A DNA stretch of 64,000 nucleotides. Source: Acidobacteriota bacterium. GTDB lineage: Bacteria > Acidobacteriota > Vicinamibacteria > Vicinamibacterales > CAVVIG01. Each line of letters begins with the position of its first letter. Position 1 is the first letter of the stretch. The notes beneath the pieces were generated by a model. It made no database searches, was not told the origin of the DNA, and saw nothing but the letters and a program-made list of their open reading frames with translations. Of the stretch, positions 48,578 through 56,073 are shown piece by piece. A program made the translations under genes and the position numbers. Where the stretch lies: NCBI GenBank assembly GCA_020850715.1, contig JADZED010000039.1, positions 26,776-90,775 of the forward strand, given 5' to 3'.

Positions 48578-51500
48578 TCTCGGGCCGCCGGGTGTTCGTA
48601 GGCGCGTACGCAGGATCCGGCGCCGCGGCCCTGATCTACGAAGTCGCCTGGACGCGCCTGCTCACACTGCAGCTCGGCCATACCGTGGCCGCCGCCAGCA
48701 CGGTGCTGGCCGCCTTCATGGGCGGGCTGGCGCTCGGCGCGGCGGTCGCGGGCCGCTTCAGCGACAGCGCCCTCACCGCCGCCGCACACGCGCGGCGCCT
48801 GCGTCGTTACGCCGCACTCGAGATCTTCGTTGCCATCGTCGCGCTGCTGCTCCCGCTCGCACTCGCCGCGGCGGTGCCGGCGCTCGCCTGGGCGTACGCC
48901 GACGGCTCGGCGCCCGCGCGCTTCGCGCTGGTGCGCGTGGCAATCAGCCTGGCGCTGCTGTGCATCCCGGCCGCGGCGATGGGAGCGACCTTCCCGATTG
49001 CCGCGGAATGGTTCGCGGGACAGCGCCCGCAGGGCTCCTCGGCCGCTGACGCAGGTCTGCTCTATGCCGCCAATACCGCCGGCGCCGCTGTGGGCGCCAT
49101 CCTCGGCGGCTTCTTCCTGATCCCGGCCATCGGCCTGCACGGCACGATCTGGATCGGCGTCGCGCTGAACCTGGTGGCCGCGGCAATCGCATTCTGGCTC
49201 GCCGCGCAAACGCCGACCGAGTCCGCCCTCGCCGCCCTGCCGGCCGCGCGGCATCCCGGTGTTCCGCACCGGACTCCGAAGAAACCCGGCGCGAACAGGG
49301 CGCGGCCAGTCTCCCTGGCGCCACCGGCCGTGACCCTCGCCTGCGCGGCAGCCGGCGTCTCCGGCTTCGTGGCGCTCGTGTACGAGGTGGCCTGGACGCG
49401 CCTGCTCGCGCTGGTGCTCGGGCCGACGACGTACGCGTTTGCCACGATGGCCGCGGCCTTCATCACCGGAATTGCGATCGGCTCGGCGCTCGGTGCGCGC
49501 GTCGCGCGCCGGACGGTCCGACCCGGCTTCTGGCTGGCGCTCACGCTGATCGTCTGCGCGCTGGCGGCGACGACGGCTGCCTGGTATGCGGCGGTCCGTG
49601 TGCCGCTCATGGTCGCCGCGGCGGTGGCCGCCCCCGATGCCGCGTTCGGCCCCATCGTCTTCTGGCAGGCGCTCGGCGTCTCGCTGCTGCTGCTGCCGAC
49701 GACGCTGGCACTCGGCGCCGTGTTCCCGCTCGCGCTCACGGTCGCCTCCGGCGATGCGGAGACGGCCATCGCGCGCGACGTCGCGCGCGTCTATGCCGCA
49801 AACACGTTCGGCGCCATCGCCGGCGCGCTCGCCGGCGGCTTCCTCTTGATCCCCGCGCTCGGGCTGCGCGCCAGCTTCCATTCGGCGGCGCTGGTCGGCC
49901 TGGTCGCCGGCATCGGCTGTCTCGTCGTGGTGCTGCGCTGGCCGGGGCGCCGGATGCGCTCGGCGTGGTGGGGCGCCGCGGCGGCGGCCGCGGCGGCCGG
50001 CGTGGTCCTCGCGCTGCCGCCATGGGACCGCGACCTGCTCGCGAGCGGGGCCTACAAGTACGCGCCGTACCTCGGGGCCGGCGATCTGGAAACGGTGCTG
50101 CGCGCGGGCGAGCTCGAGTACTACAAGGAAGGCGCGGCCGGGACGGTGTCGGTCCGCCGCCTCACGGGCACGCTGTCGATGGCGATCGACGGCAAGGTCG
50201 ATGCCTCCAACGCCAGCGACATGCTCACGCAGCGGCTGCTCGGGCTGATGCCGATGCTGCTGCACGAGAATCCACAGGACGTGTGCGTGATCGGGCTCGG
50301 GAGCGGCGTCACGGTGGGGTCGGCGCTCGCCTCCGGCACGGTCCGCCGCGCCGACGTGGTCGAGATCTCGCCGGAGGTCGTCGCAGCCTCGCGTCTGTTC
50401 GATCGCGAGAGCGGCAACCCTCTCGCAAAGCCGGAAGTGAACCTGATCGTCGGCGATGGCCGCTCGCACCTGCTGCTCACCAGGCAGCGCTACGACGTGA
50501 TCGTCTCCGAGCCGTCGAATCCGTGGATGGCGGGCGTGGCGGCGCTCTTCACGCGCGAGTTCTTCGAGGCCGCGCGCGCGCGGCTGAAACCCGACGGCCT
50601 GCTGTGCCAATGGGCGCACACCTACGACATCAGCGGCGCCGATCTGCGCTCGATCGTCCGCACCTTCTCGTCGGTCTTCCCGCAGGGGACGATGTGGCTG
50701 ATCGGCGATGGCGATCTGCTGCTCATCGGCACCAACGGCGACGCGATCCTGCCCCGCCTCGCCAACCTGGCCACCGCGTGGCGCCGCGGCTCGGCGCCCG
50801 AGGCGCTGGCCAGCGTCGGCATTTCCGGCGAGGCGACGCCTTTCGCGCTGCTGTCGCTGCTGGCCGGCGGCCCCGACGAGATCCGGCAATACGGCGCGAG
50901 CGCGCCGATTCAGACCGACGACCGGATGGCCCTGGAGTTCTCGGCGCCGCGCGGGATCTACGGCCGCATGGCCAACGAGAACAGCGCGACCATCCGGGCG
51001 CTCTCCTCGACGCCAATCGCGATTGCGGAGTCGGCGATCGCGGCGGCCACCGACGACGCCTGGGTGACACGCGGCAACATGGAGCTGCGGGCGCAGGCGT
51101 TCCAGGCGGCCTACGACGCGTTCCAGCGGGCGCTCGCGCTGAATACCCACAATGCCGGCGCCCTCGAGGGCCTCACGACGGCCGCGGCCGAGATCGAGAG
51201 GCTCGAGGAGGCGAAGAACTGGCTCGAGCGGGCCGCCGCGTCGGAGCCGTCGAACGTGCCGGTTCGTCTGGAGCTGTCGAAGCTGCTCGCCTCGCTCGGC
51301 GACTTCGACGGGGCCGCGACGCAGGCGAACCAGGCGCTCCGCACGGCACCCGACGATCCCGCCGCTGGCGAACAGCTCGCCTCGGTGCTGGCCGACGCCG
51401 GCGACGGCGAGCGGTTGACCGAGCTCGCGCAGGCGCTGGCCTCGCGGTATCCGGAGCGCCCCGCCTCCCAGTACTACGTCGCCACGGCCCACTTCCTCAC

Positions 51501-51819
51501 CGGACAGACCGCACAAGCCGCCGACGAGGCTCGCCGGCTCGTACAGGCCCATCCGGACCACGCGCGCGGCTTCAACCTGCTTGGAGCCGCCTGCGCCACC
51601 GACGGGCAACGGGAGTGCGCGAAAGACGCCTTTCAGCAGGCGATCCGGCTGAACCCGCGCGAGGTCTCGACTTACGTCAACCTCGGACGGCTGCTGATCC
51701 AGATGGGCGATTCGGCCTCCGCCGCCGGCTATCTTGCCGAAGCGCTCACGCTCGATCCGCGGTCGGCCGCGGCGCGCGAGGGTCTTGCGCAAGCGAAAGC
51801 GAACCTCATCAAACCGTAG
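48574..51819 (+). CDS. Membrane-embedded spermidine-synthase-like protein fused to TPR repeats
   Basis: About 1081 residues in three parts. Residues 1-500 are multi-spanning membrane helices in two similar halves (SGAAALIYEVAWTRLLTLQLGHTVAAAS and SGFVALVYEVAWTRLLALVLGPTTYAFA), as in 'fused MFS/spermidine synthase' proteins. Then comes a spermidine-synthase-type Rossmann domain (VCVIGLGSGVTVGSAL, RADVVEISPEV, YDVIVSEPSNPWMAGVAALFTREFFEAA). The last 300 residues are TPRs (AYDAFQRALALNTHNAGALEGL; DAFQQAIRLNPREVSTYVNLGRLL). The aminopropyltransferase Asp is replaced by the SEPSNPW motif common in this fused class, so true spermidine synthesis is doubtful. ATG at 48574 is used. Confidence 0.85.
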   Translation: MLSGRRVFVGAYAGSGAAALIYEVAWTRLLTLQLGHTVAAASTVLAAFMGGLALGAAVAGRFSDSALTAAAHARRLRRYAALEIFVAIVALLLPLALAAAVPALAWAYADGSAPARFALVRVAISLALLCIPAAAMGATFPIAAEWFAGQRPQGSSAADAGLLYAANTAGAAVGAILGGFFLIPAIGLHGTIWIGVALNLVAAAIAFWLAAQTPTESALAALPAARHPGVPHRTPKKPGANRARPVSLAPPAVTLACAAAGVSGFVALVYEVAWTRLLALVLGPTTYAFATMAAAFITGIAIGSALGARVARRTVRPGFWLALTLIVCALAATTAAWYAAVRVPLMVAAAVAAPDAAFGPIVFWQALGVSLLLLPTTLALGAVFPLALTVASGDAETAIARDVARVYAANTFGAIAGALAGGFLLIPALGLRASFHSAALVGLVAGIGCLVVVLRWPGRRMRSAWWGAAAAAAAAGVVLALPPWDRDLLASGAYKYAPYLGAGDLETVLRAGELEYYKEGAAGTVSVRRLTGTLSMAIDGKVDASNASDMLTQRLLGLMPMLLHENPQDVCVIGLGSGVTVGSALASGTVRRADVVEISPEVVAASRLFDRESGNPLAKPEVNLIVGDGRSHLLLTRQRYDVIVSEPSNPWMAGVAALFTREFFEAARARLKPDGLLCQWAHTYDISGADLRSIVRTFSSVFPQGTMWLIGDGDLLLIGTNGDAILPRLANLATAWRRGSAPEALASVGISGEATPFALLSLLAGGPDEIRQYGASAPIQTDDRMALEFSAPRGIYGRMANENSATIRALSSTPIAIAESAIAAATDDAWVTRGNMELRAQAFQAAYDAFQRALALNTHNAGALEGLTTAAAEIERLEEAKNWLERAAASEPSNVPVRLELSKLLASLGDFDGAATQANQALRTAPDDPAAGEQLASVLADAGDGERLTELAQALASRYPERPASQYYVATAHFLTGQTAQAADEARRLVQAHPDHARGFNLLGAACATDGQRECAKDAFQQAIRLNPREVSTYVNLGRLLIQMGDSASAAGYLAEALTLDPRSAAAREGLAQAKANLIKP

Positions 51820-51938
51820 TTCGATTCAGCGGACCGGATCTGGGCCAGACCTCACTCCCGGCTCTTCACGACTTCCCGAGGAATTCTTACCCGGCTCAAC
51901 GGCACAGCAATTGCTGAAGCCGCGGACCGGAGGTCCCG
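51820..51938. other. Spacer before the small ORF
   Basis: 119 bases of clearly lower GC than the flanking genes. I see no strong promoter or hairpin. Together with 52149-52236 it frames the small ORF at 51939. Confidence 0.4.
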
Positions 51939-52148
51939 ATGAGTCTCGTTCGGCTGCTTGGCTTCACGACCCTCGGGTGCGGGTGCGTTCTCGGTCGTTA
52001 CCGCGAGGTGGCCACCAGCCGCGAACTGACCTACGTCGAGGAAAAGGGAAAAAGCTGCGCGAACGACGGGCACCGGCGCAATCACACGGTGATGGCCGAA
52101 CGTATCGTCGCGATTCGAGGTCTCGAGCTCGGCCGTAAAGCTTCCTGA
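51939..52148 (+). CDS. Small Cys-containing protein of unknown family
   Basis: 69 residues, basic, with three Cys (LGCGCVLGRYREVATSRE and KSCANDGHRRNHTV). I do not recognise it. The ribosome-binding site GGAGGT lies five bases before the ATG, among the best in the window, and the composition does not look like random GC-rich sequence. The CGC...C...H pattern could bind metal. It lies in a low-GC spacer between the TPR fusion gene and an orphan DNA methyltransferase, which it may accompany. Confidence 0.5.
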   Translation: MSLVRLLGFTTLGCGCVLGRYREVATSRELTYVEEKGKSCANDGHRRNHTVMAERIVAIRGLELGRKAS

Positions 52149-52171
52149 AAGGCGTCTTCGATAGCGGTCAT

Positions 52172-52193
52172 GCTGTGGCTGTCCGGCCACAGC
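52172..52193. terminator. Perfect hairpin upstream of the orphan methyltransferase
   Basis: GCTGTGGC (52172-52179) and GCCACAGC (52186-52193) form a perfect 8-bp stem with a six-base loop. It lies 24 bases after the small ORF and 43 before the methyltransferase ATG, so it may separate the two or regulate the latter. No T tract. Confidence 0.5.
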
Positions 52194-52236
52194 GCTGTTC
52201 CGAATCGCCCCACGAGCCGACATACGGGTCTGGACA

Positions 52237-53157
52237 ATGTCGGTCCTGCTCAAACCGCACGAACGCCTCACCCTGGCACGCAGCACGGCGACTTTCTACC
52301 TGGCGGACTGCCTCGATGTATTCCGGCAGCTCCCGGCCCGAAGCGTCGACGTGATCGTGACCTCGCCGCCGTACAATCTCGGCATCTCCTACAGCCGGTA
52401 TCAGGACGCGCTGCCAGCCGCCGAGTACCTGAAATGGACCGGCGACTGGATTGCCGCCGCGGCAAGGGTACTGCGGCCCGACGGCTCGCTGTTCCTGAAC
52501 GTCGGCGCCAAGCCGAGCGATCCCTGGACGCCGCTCGACGTGGCCCAGGCGGCGCGCGGCCACCTGCGGCTGCAGAACATCATCCACTGGGTGAAATCGA
52601 TAGCGATCGACAGGGAGTCGGCCGGCGCCGCCGCCGGCCTGACCCGGGATCTGGCGGTCGGGCACTACAAGCCGATCAACAGCGATCGGTTCCTGAACGA
52701 CTGTCAGGAGTTCGTCTTCCATTTCACGCCCAACGGCTCGACAACGCTCGATCGACTCGCGCTGGGCGTGGCCTACCAGGATCAGTCGAACGTCACACGC
52801 TGGCGCGGCGCCGCACGGGGGGTACGCTGCCGCGGGAACACCTGGTTCATCCCGTACGAGACGATTCAGCGGCGGGATCGCGATCGACCGCACCCGGCGA
52901 CGTTCCCGGCCCGGCTGCCCGAACAGTGTCTGCGGCTGCACGGCCTGTCGGCGATCGAGGTGGCGATGGATCCGTTCTGCGGTCTCGGCAGCACTGCGGT
53001 CGCCTGCGCGCGGGTCGGCATCGACTTCGTCGGCTGCGATATCGACGCCGCCTACCTGGGCCGGGCCGTCGCCCGCGTGCGCGCGACCAAGGCGCTGTCG
53101 GTGAAAACCGCCAGGCCGGCTACGGCTTTGCCACGACAGGGCCAGGCAGGGGCTTGA
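52237..53157 (+). CDS. Orphan beta-class DNA amino-methyltransferase (N4-cytosine or N6-adenine)
   Basis: 306 residues with the beta-class order: the catalytic motif TSPPYNLGISY near residue 43, and the SAM-binding motif I in the C-terminal half, MDPFCGLGSTAVACARVGIDFVGCDID, preceded by HPATFPARLPEQC. TSPPY is found mainly in N4mC enzymes but also in some N6mA enzymes. No restriction gene is adjacent, so it may be an epigenetic orphan or the relic of an R-M system. Its 3' end overlaps that of the convergent VWA gene by 38 bases, so its last dozen codons are antisense to the VWA C-terminus. Confidence 0.88.
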   Translation: MSVLLKPHERLTLARSTATFYLADCLDVFRQLPARSVDVIVTSPPYNLGISYSRYQDALPAAEYLKWTGDWIAAAARVLRPDGSLFLNVGAKPSDPWTPLDVAQAARGHLRLQNIIHWVKSIAIDRESAGAAAGLTRDLAVGHYKPINSDRFLNDCQEFVFHFTPNGSTTLDRLALGVAYQDQSNVTRWRGAARGVRCRGNTWFIPYETIQRRDRDRPHPATFPARLPEQCLRLHGLSAIEVAMDPFCGLGSTAVACARVGIDFVGCDIDAAYLGRAVARVRATKALSVKTARPATALPRQGQAGA

Positions 53158-54412
53158 GCACGTATTCCTTGCGGCCGATGACCTCGAGCGGCAGGCCGTC
53201 CTTCCTCGCCTTCACCTGGATCTCGCGCCGCCGCCGCGTGGGATCGGGATTGTTCGAGTAGTAGCCGAGCACGTAGTAATCGCTCAGCTCGGCGTCGATC
53301 CGTTCCAGCGCCTTGTCGAAGTCGTTCTGGTTGACGACCGCGATACCGCCGGTCTCGTCGGCCAGGACGCGCAGGCTGTCCTGCGTCTTGGTCACGAAGG
53401 CCTGATACTGCATCGGGTCCACCTGCTCGCCGATGTCGGTGCCGGCCACCAGGCCGCGCGGATCGATCGTGTAGATCGTGGCGTTCGCACGGTTGGCCTG
53501 GCGCGTCAGCTCGGCGATCTCGCGCGCCAGGTCGGCGTCGGAGAACTGCTCGCTCTGCCGCTGCATCTCCGCCTCGGGATCCCGCCCCCGGTTCTCGTTC
53601 TCCTCGGGAGTCGCGCTCTGATTCCGCAGCATCGTGAACGGATTCTGCTGGAAGGGCGAGTTCGGATCCATCGTGCCGAGGCGCGCATCCTGGAAGGGAT
53701 TGAAGTCGTAGCCGTCGCTCACGTACACGACCGCCTTGCGGCGGTTGTGAATCTGTTCGAGCTGGCGCAGCACGTCGTACACGGTCGAGAACGCCGTGTG
53801 CGCCCGGTAGCGCACCTCGGCCGGGCCGTCGGGCCCCGAGCTGGTGGCGATGATGTCGCTCGGGCGCAGCTCGTTGCCGGTCATCTTCTTGATCGCCTCC
53901 TCGAGCCGCCGCTTGTCGTAGGTCATGTCGACCGCGATCGACGAGGGACCGCTCGAGACAATCGCGAACATGTCGCCGTCGTGCACCAGATCGCTGGTGA
54001 TGCGCCGAAACAGATCGCGCAAACGGCCCGTGTTGGAGAACTCGACGTGCAGGTCGTCGACGAAGAACAGGAAGACGCGTCCGGAGACGTCGCTGGCGAC
54101 CGGGCGCGGCGGCGGCAGGATGATCCCTTCGGGCGCAGGCGCCGGCGGCGCCGCCAGCACGTTGGTCACGCGGCCGCCGTGCGTCAACGTCATCGACACG
54201 ATGTCCTGCCGGACGCCGTCTTCGTAGATCTCGAAATCTTCCTTCTTCAGATCGGGTACGAAGTTGCCGTCGGCGTCGCGCACAACCACGTCATTGGTGA
54301 CCAGGTTGACCTGTACCGAGAAGGTCGGGCGATCCTGGGGCTGCGCAGCCAGCCCGGCGGCCGCCGCCACGAGAAGGGTCGCGGACCAGAACCCGCGTAT
54401 TTTCAGGATCAT
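53120..54412 (-). CDS. Secreted VWFA-related protein (Acidobacterial family)
   Basis: 430 residues: signal peptide (ILKIRGFWSATLLVAAAAGLAAQ), then TFSVQVNLVTNDVVVRDADGNFVPDLKKEDFEIYEDGVRQDI, the signature N-terminus of the VWFA-related Acidobacterial domain family, and a von Willebrand A fold (GRVFLFFVDDLHVEFSN, VVYVSDGYD). A Gln/Glu-rich insert (NATPEENENRGRDPEAEMQRQSEQ-like) and a C-terminal beta domain (YYVLGYYSNNPDPTRRRREIQVKAR) follow. Role in the envelope unknown. This family is the strongest taxonomic marker in the window. Confidence 0.9.
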   Translation of the reverse strand: MILKIRGFWSATLLVAAAAGLAAQPQDRPTFSVQVNLVTNDVVVRDADGNFVPDLKKEDFEIYEDGVRQDIVSMTLTHGGRVTNVLAAPPAPAPEGIILPPPRPVASDVSGRVFLFFVDDLHVEFSNTGRLRDLFRRITSDLVHDGDMFAIVSSGPSSIAVDMTYDKRRLEEAIKKMTGNELRPSDIIATSSGPDGPAEVRYRAHTAFSTVYDVLRQLEQIHNRRKAVVYVSDGYDFNPFQDARLGTMDPNSPFQQNPFTMLRNQSATPEENENRGRDPEAEMQRQSEQFSDADLAREIAELTRQANRANATIYTIDPRGLVAGTDIGEQVDPMQYQAFVTKTQDSLRVLADETGGIAVVNQNDFDKALERIDAELSDYYVLGYYSNNPDPTRRRREIQVKARKDGLPLEVIGRKEYVLKPLPGPVVAKP

Positions 54413-54420
54413 AGCCAGGA

Positions 54421-54909
54421 TTATACCTTCTTGCTCCCATCCCGGCGGCGACGTCGGCGGCGAGCGCCCGCGCGCCCCGTCTCGGGCGGTCCGGCAGCCC
54501 GCAACCGCTCGTCCTTCGCAGCCGATTCCATCGCCCCCGGCGTCTCTCCCTCGAGTTCAGACGCTGCCGGCGCTTCCGCAGCTGCCGCATTCGCCTCGGC
54601 CTCGGCCCGCGCCGCCTGTTTCGCGGCGCGCTCGGCTTTGCGCCGCTCGCGCCAGGGCTCGACATCGGCCGCCGGCGGCGGGATCGACGTCGTCTCGATC
54701 TGCCTCCAGTTGAACACCACGCCGGGATACCGTTCCTCCAGGGCGCGCTTGATCGAGTCGGAGAACGGGGAGCGACCCACCCGCACGGCGGGCGGCGAGC
54801 GGAACCAATACAGGATCTGCGTGCGGGAGTTGTGTGCGCGGCCCATGGACTCGAGCAGGTAGAAGTGCTCGTACCCGTGCTTGTCGCGCGAGAACCGCAG
54901 AAACGCCAC
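54421..54909 (-). CDS. Hypothetical protein with basic C-terminus
   Basis: 162 residues. The N-terminal half is compact (AFLRFSRDKHGYEHFYLLESM...RTQILYWFRSPPAVRVGRSPFSDSIKRALEERYPGVVFNW). The C-terminal half is Ala/Glu-rich, probably coiled, and ends in a polyarginine patch (GARRRRRRRDGSKK) that could bind nucleic acid. GTG at 54909 starts two bases after the stop of the upstream gene, so the two are probably translated together. No named family. Confidence 0.7.
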   Translation of the reverse strand: MAFLRFSRDKHGYEHFYLLESMGRAHNSRTQILYWFRSPPAVRVGRSPFSDSIKRALEERYPGVVFNWRQIETTSIPPPAADVEPWRERRKAERAAKQAARAEAEANAAAAEAPAASELEGETPGAMESAAKDERLRAAGPPETGRAGARRRRRRRDGSKKV

Positions 54910-54911
54910 GG

Positions 54912-55523
54912 CTACTTGCGCTTGGCCTTCTTCGACGGCTTCGCCTTCGCCGGCGTCGCGCCCCGCGCGGCCCTGGGCCTGGCTGCTGCCTTGGGCTCGC
55001 GCGCCGCCGCCTTGCGGGCCGGCCGGGCGCCATTGTGCGACGGCGAAGGCCGGACCGACGGCCCGCCTTTGCTCTTGGCCGGCACGGGCGTGGCTTCGCG
55101 CGCACGGTGCACCAGCGTGAAGCGCATCTCGTCGCCAATGGCGTGGTAGCTCCAGATCTCGCTGATCGGGATCCGGTTGTCTTCCGACAGACGGCGCGCG
55201 ACCTCGACCATGCCGGCCGGCACGTACAGATGGAAAGGCGCACGCAGCCGCGAGAGATGGGCCCACTGGGCGAGCGCTTCGAGGTGGTTGACCGACTCGC
55301 CGGTCTCGACCTCGATCACCGCCTGCAGCTTCCGTCCCCGTTCCTGCGACTGCAGCACGAGATCCGGATAGAGCGCGGCGACGCCGGTGCCAACCGGGGC
55401 GTTATGCTCGCTGCCCGGATTGATGCCAACCTCGTACTTCCGCTTGTGTCTGGCCTGCAACTGCCGGATGATGCGGTCGTGCTCGAGCTGTTCCCTGACG
55501 GGTCGCACCAGGATGGGACTCAC
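54912..55523 (-). CDS. Hypothetical protein with a nuclease-like core and Lys/Ala tail
   Basis: 203 residues. ALYPDLVLQSQERGRKLQAVIEVETGESVN (about 49-78) resembles the core of PD-(D/E)XK proteins (PD, then a strand with EVE), but the catalytic Lys is not obvious, so activity is doubtful. The segment LAQWAHLSRLRAPFHLYVPAGMVEVARRL follows. The last 60 residues are Lys/Ala/Pro-rich and disordered. GTG at 55523 has GGAGG six bases upstream. An extended -10 (TGcTAGACT) and TCATTG at 17-base spacing precede it on the minus strand. Confidence 0.65.
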   Translation of the reverse strand: MSPILVRPVREQLEHDRIIRQLQARHKRKYEVGINPGSEHNAPVGTGVAALYPDLVLQSQERGRKLQAVIEVETGESVNHLEALAQWAHLSRLRAPFHLYVPAGMVEVARRLSEDNRIPISEIWSYHAIGDEMRFTLVHRAREATPVPAKSKGGPSVRPSPSHNGARPARKAAAREPKAAARPRAARGATPAKAKPSKKAKRK

Positions 55524-55614
55524 CGAAAGCCTCCAAACGGTTGGATTGCTTGGCAGATCAAACCCGAAAGTCTAGCACGACTTGCTGAGCTCAATGACAT
55601 ACTCCCGACCTTCA

Positions 55615-55640
55615 ACCTATCGGGCGAGCGGCCGATAGGT
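55615..55640. promoter_or_regulatory. Operator-like inverted repeat upstream of a response-regulator gene
   Basis: ACCTATCGG (55615-55623) and CCGATAGGT (55632-55640) are perfect 9-bp inverted arms with an 8-base spacer. The site ends 17 bases before the regulator ATG and overlaps where a -35 would lie for the TACAAT at 55653-55658. It looks like a binding site for a dimeric regulator; a transcript hairpin is the alternative. Confidence 0.5.
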
Positions 55641-55656
55641 ATTACATCGCGCTACA

Positions 55657-56073
55657 ATGCCCTCGGTGCCCGCGGACGGCCTCGACACACCAGCAAACCC
55701 GGCCACGATCCTCATCGTCGACGACGATGAGGGGGTGACGCACACGTTTGCACGGATGCTCCGTCTGGAGGGCTACTGCGTGCGGACGGCGATGAATGCC
55801 GAGGCCGGGCTGCGGGACGCGCGCCGAAGCCTCCCAGACGCCATCATTCTCGACCTGCGCATGCCCCTGATGGACGGCCTCGGGTTCCTCCGCGAGTTGC
55901 GCGCCGACCAGGCGGCGCAGGAGACGCCGGTGGCCATCGTCACGGGCGACTACTTTCTCGACGATGCGATATCGAGAGAGCTGCGGGAACTCGGCGCCGA
56001 ACTGCGGTTCAAGCCCCTGTGGCTCGAAGATCTGCTCGGTCTCGCCCACAATCTCCTCAAGGTGACGCACTGA
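55657..56073 (+). CDS. Orphan response regulator (receiver domain only)
   Basis: 138 residues made of one receiver domain: acidic pocket ILIVDDDEG, phospho-acceptor Asp in AIILDLRMPLMDG, Thr in AIVTGD, and Lys in LRFKPLW. No output domain, so it probably acts by protein contact. No histidine kinase is adjacent. A -10-like TACAAT overlaps the ATG, so a leaderless start at GTG 55666 is possible. Its stop overlaps the CTG start of hemE. Confidence 0.88.
   Translation: MPSVPADGLDTPANPATILIVDDDEGVTHTFARMLRLEGYCVRTAMNAEAGLRDARRSLPDAIILDLRMPLMDGLGFLRELRADQAAQETPVAIVTGDYFLDDAISRELRELGAELRFKPLWLEDLLGLAHNLLKVTH

Noticed and set aside
48562..51792. 1076-codon minus-strand ORF opposite the membrane/TPR fusion gene
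   Set aside because: Antisense shadow of a well-supported gene; composition dominated by Arg, Gly and Glu with no domain.
52170..53261. Overlapping 363-codon frame across the orphan methyltransferase
   Set aside because: Arg-rich out-of-frame translation; the in-frame protein at 52237-53157 has all methyltransferase motifs.
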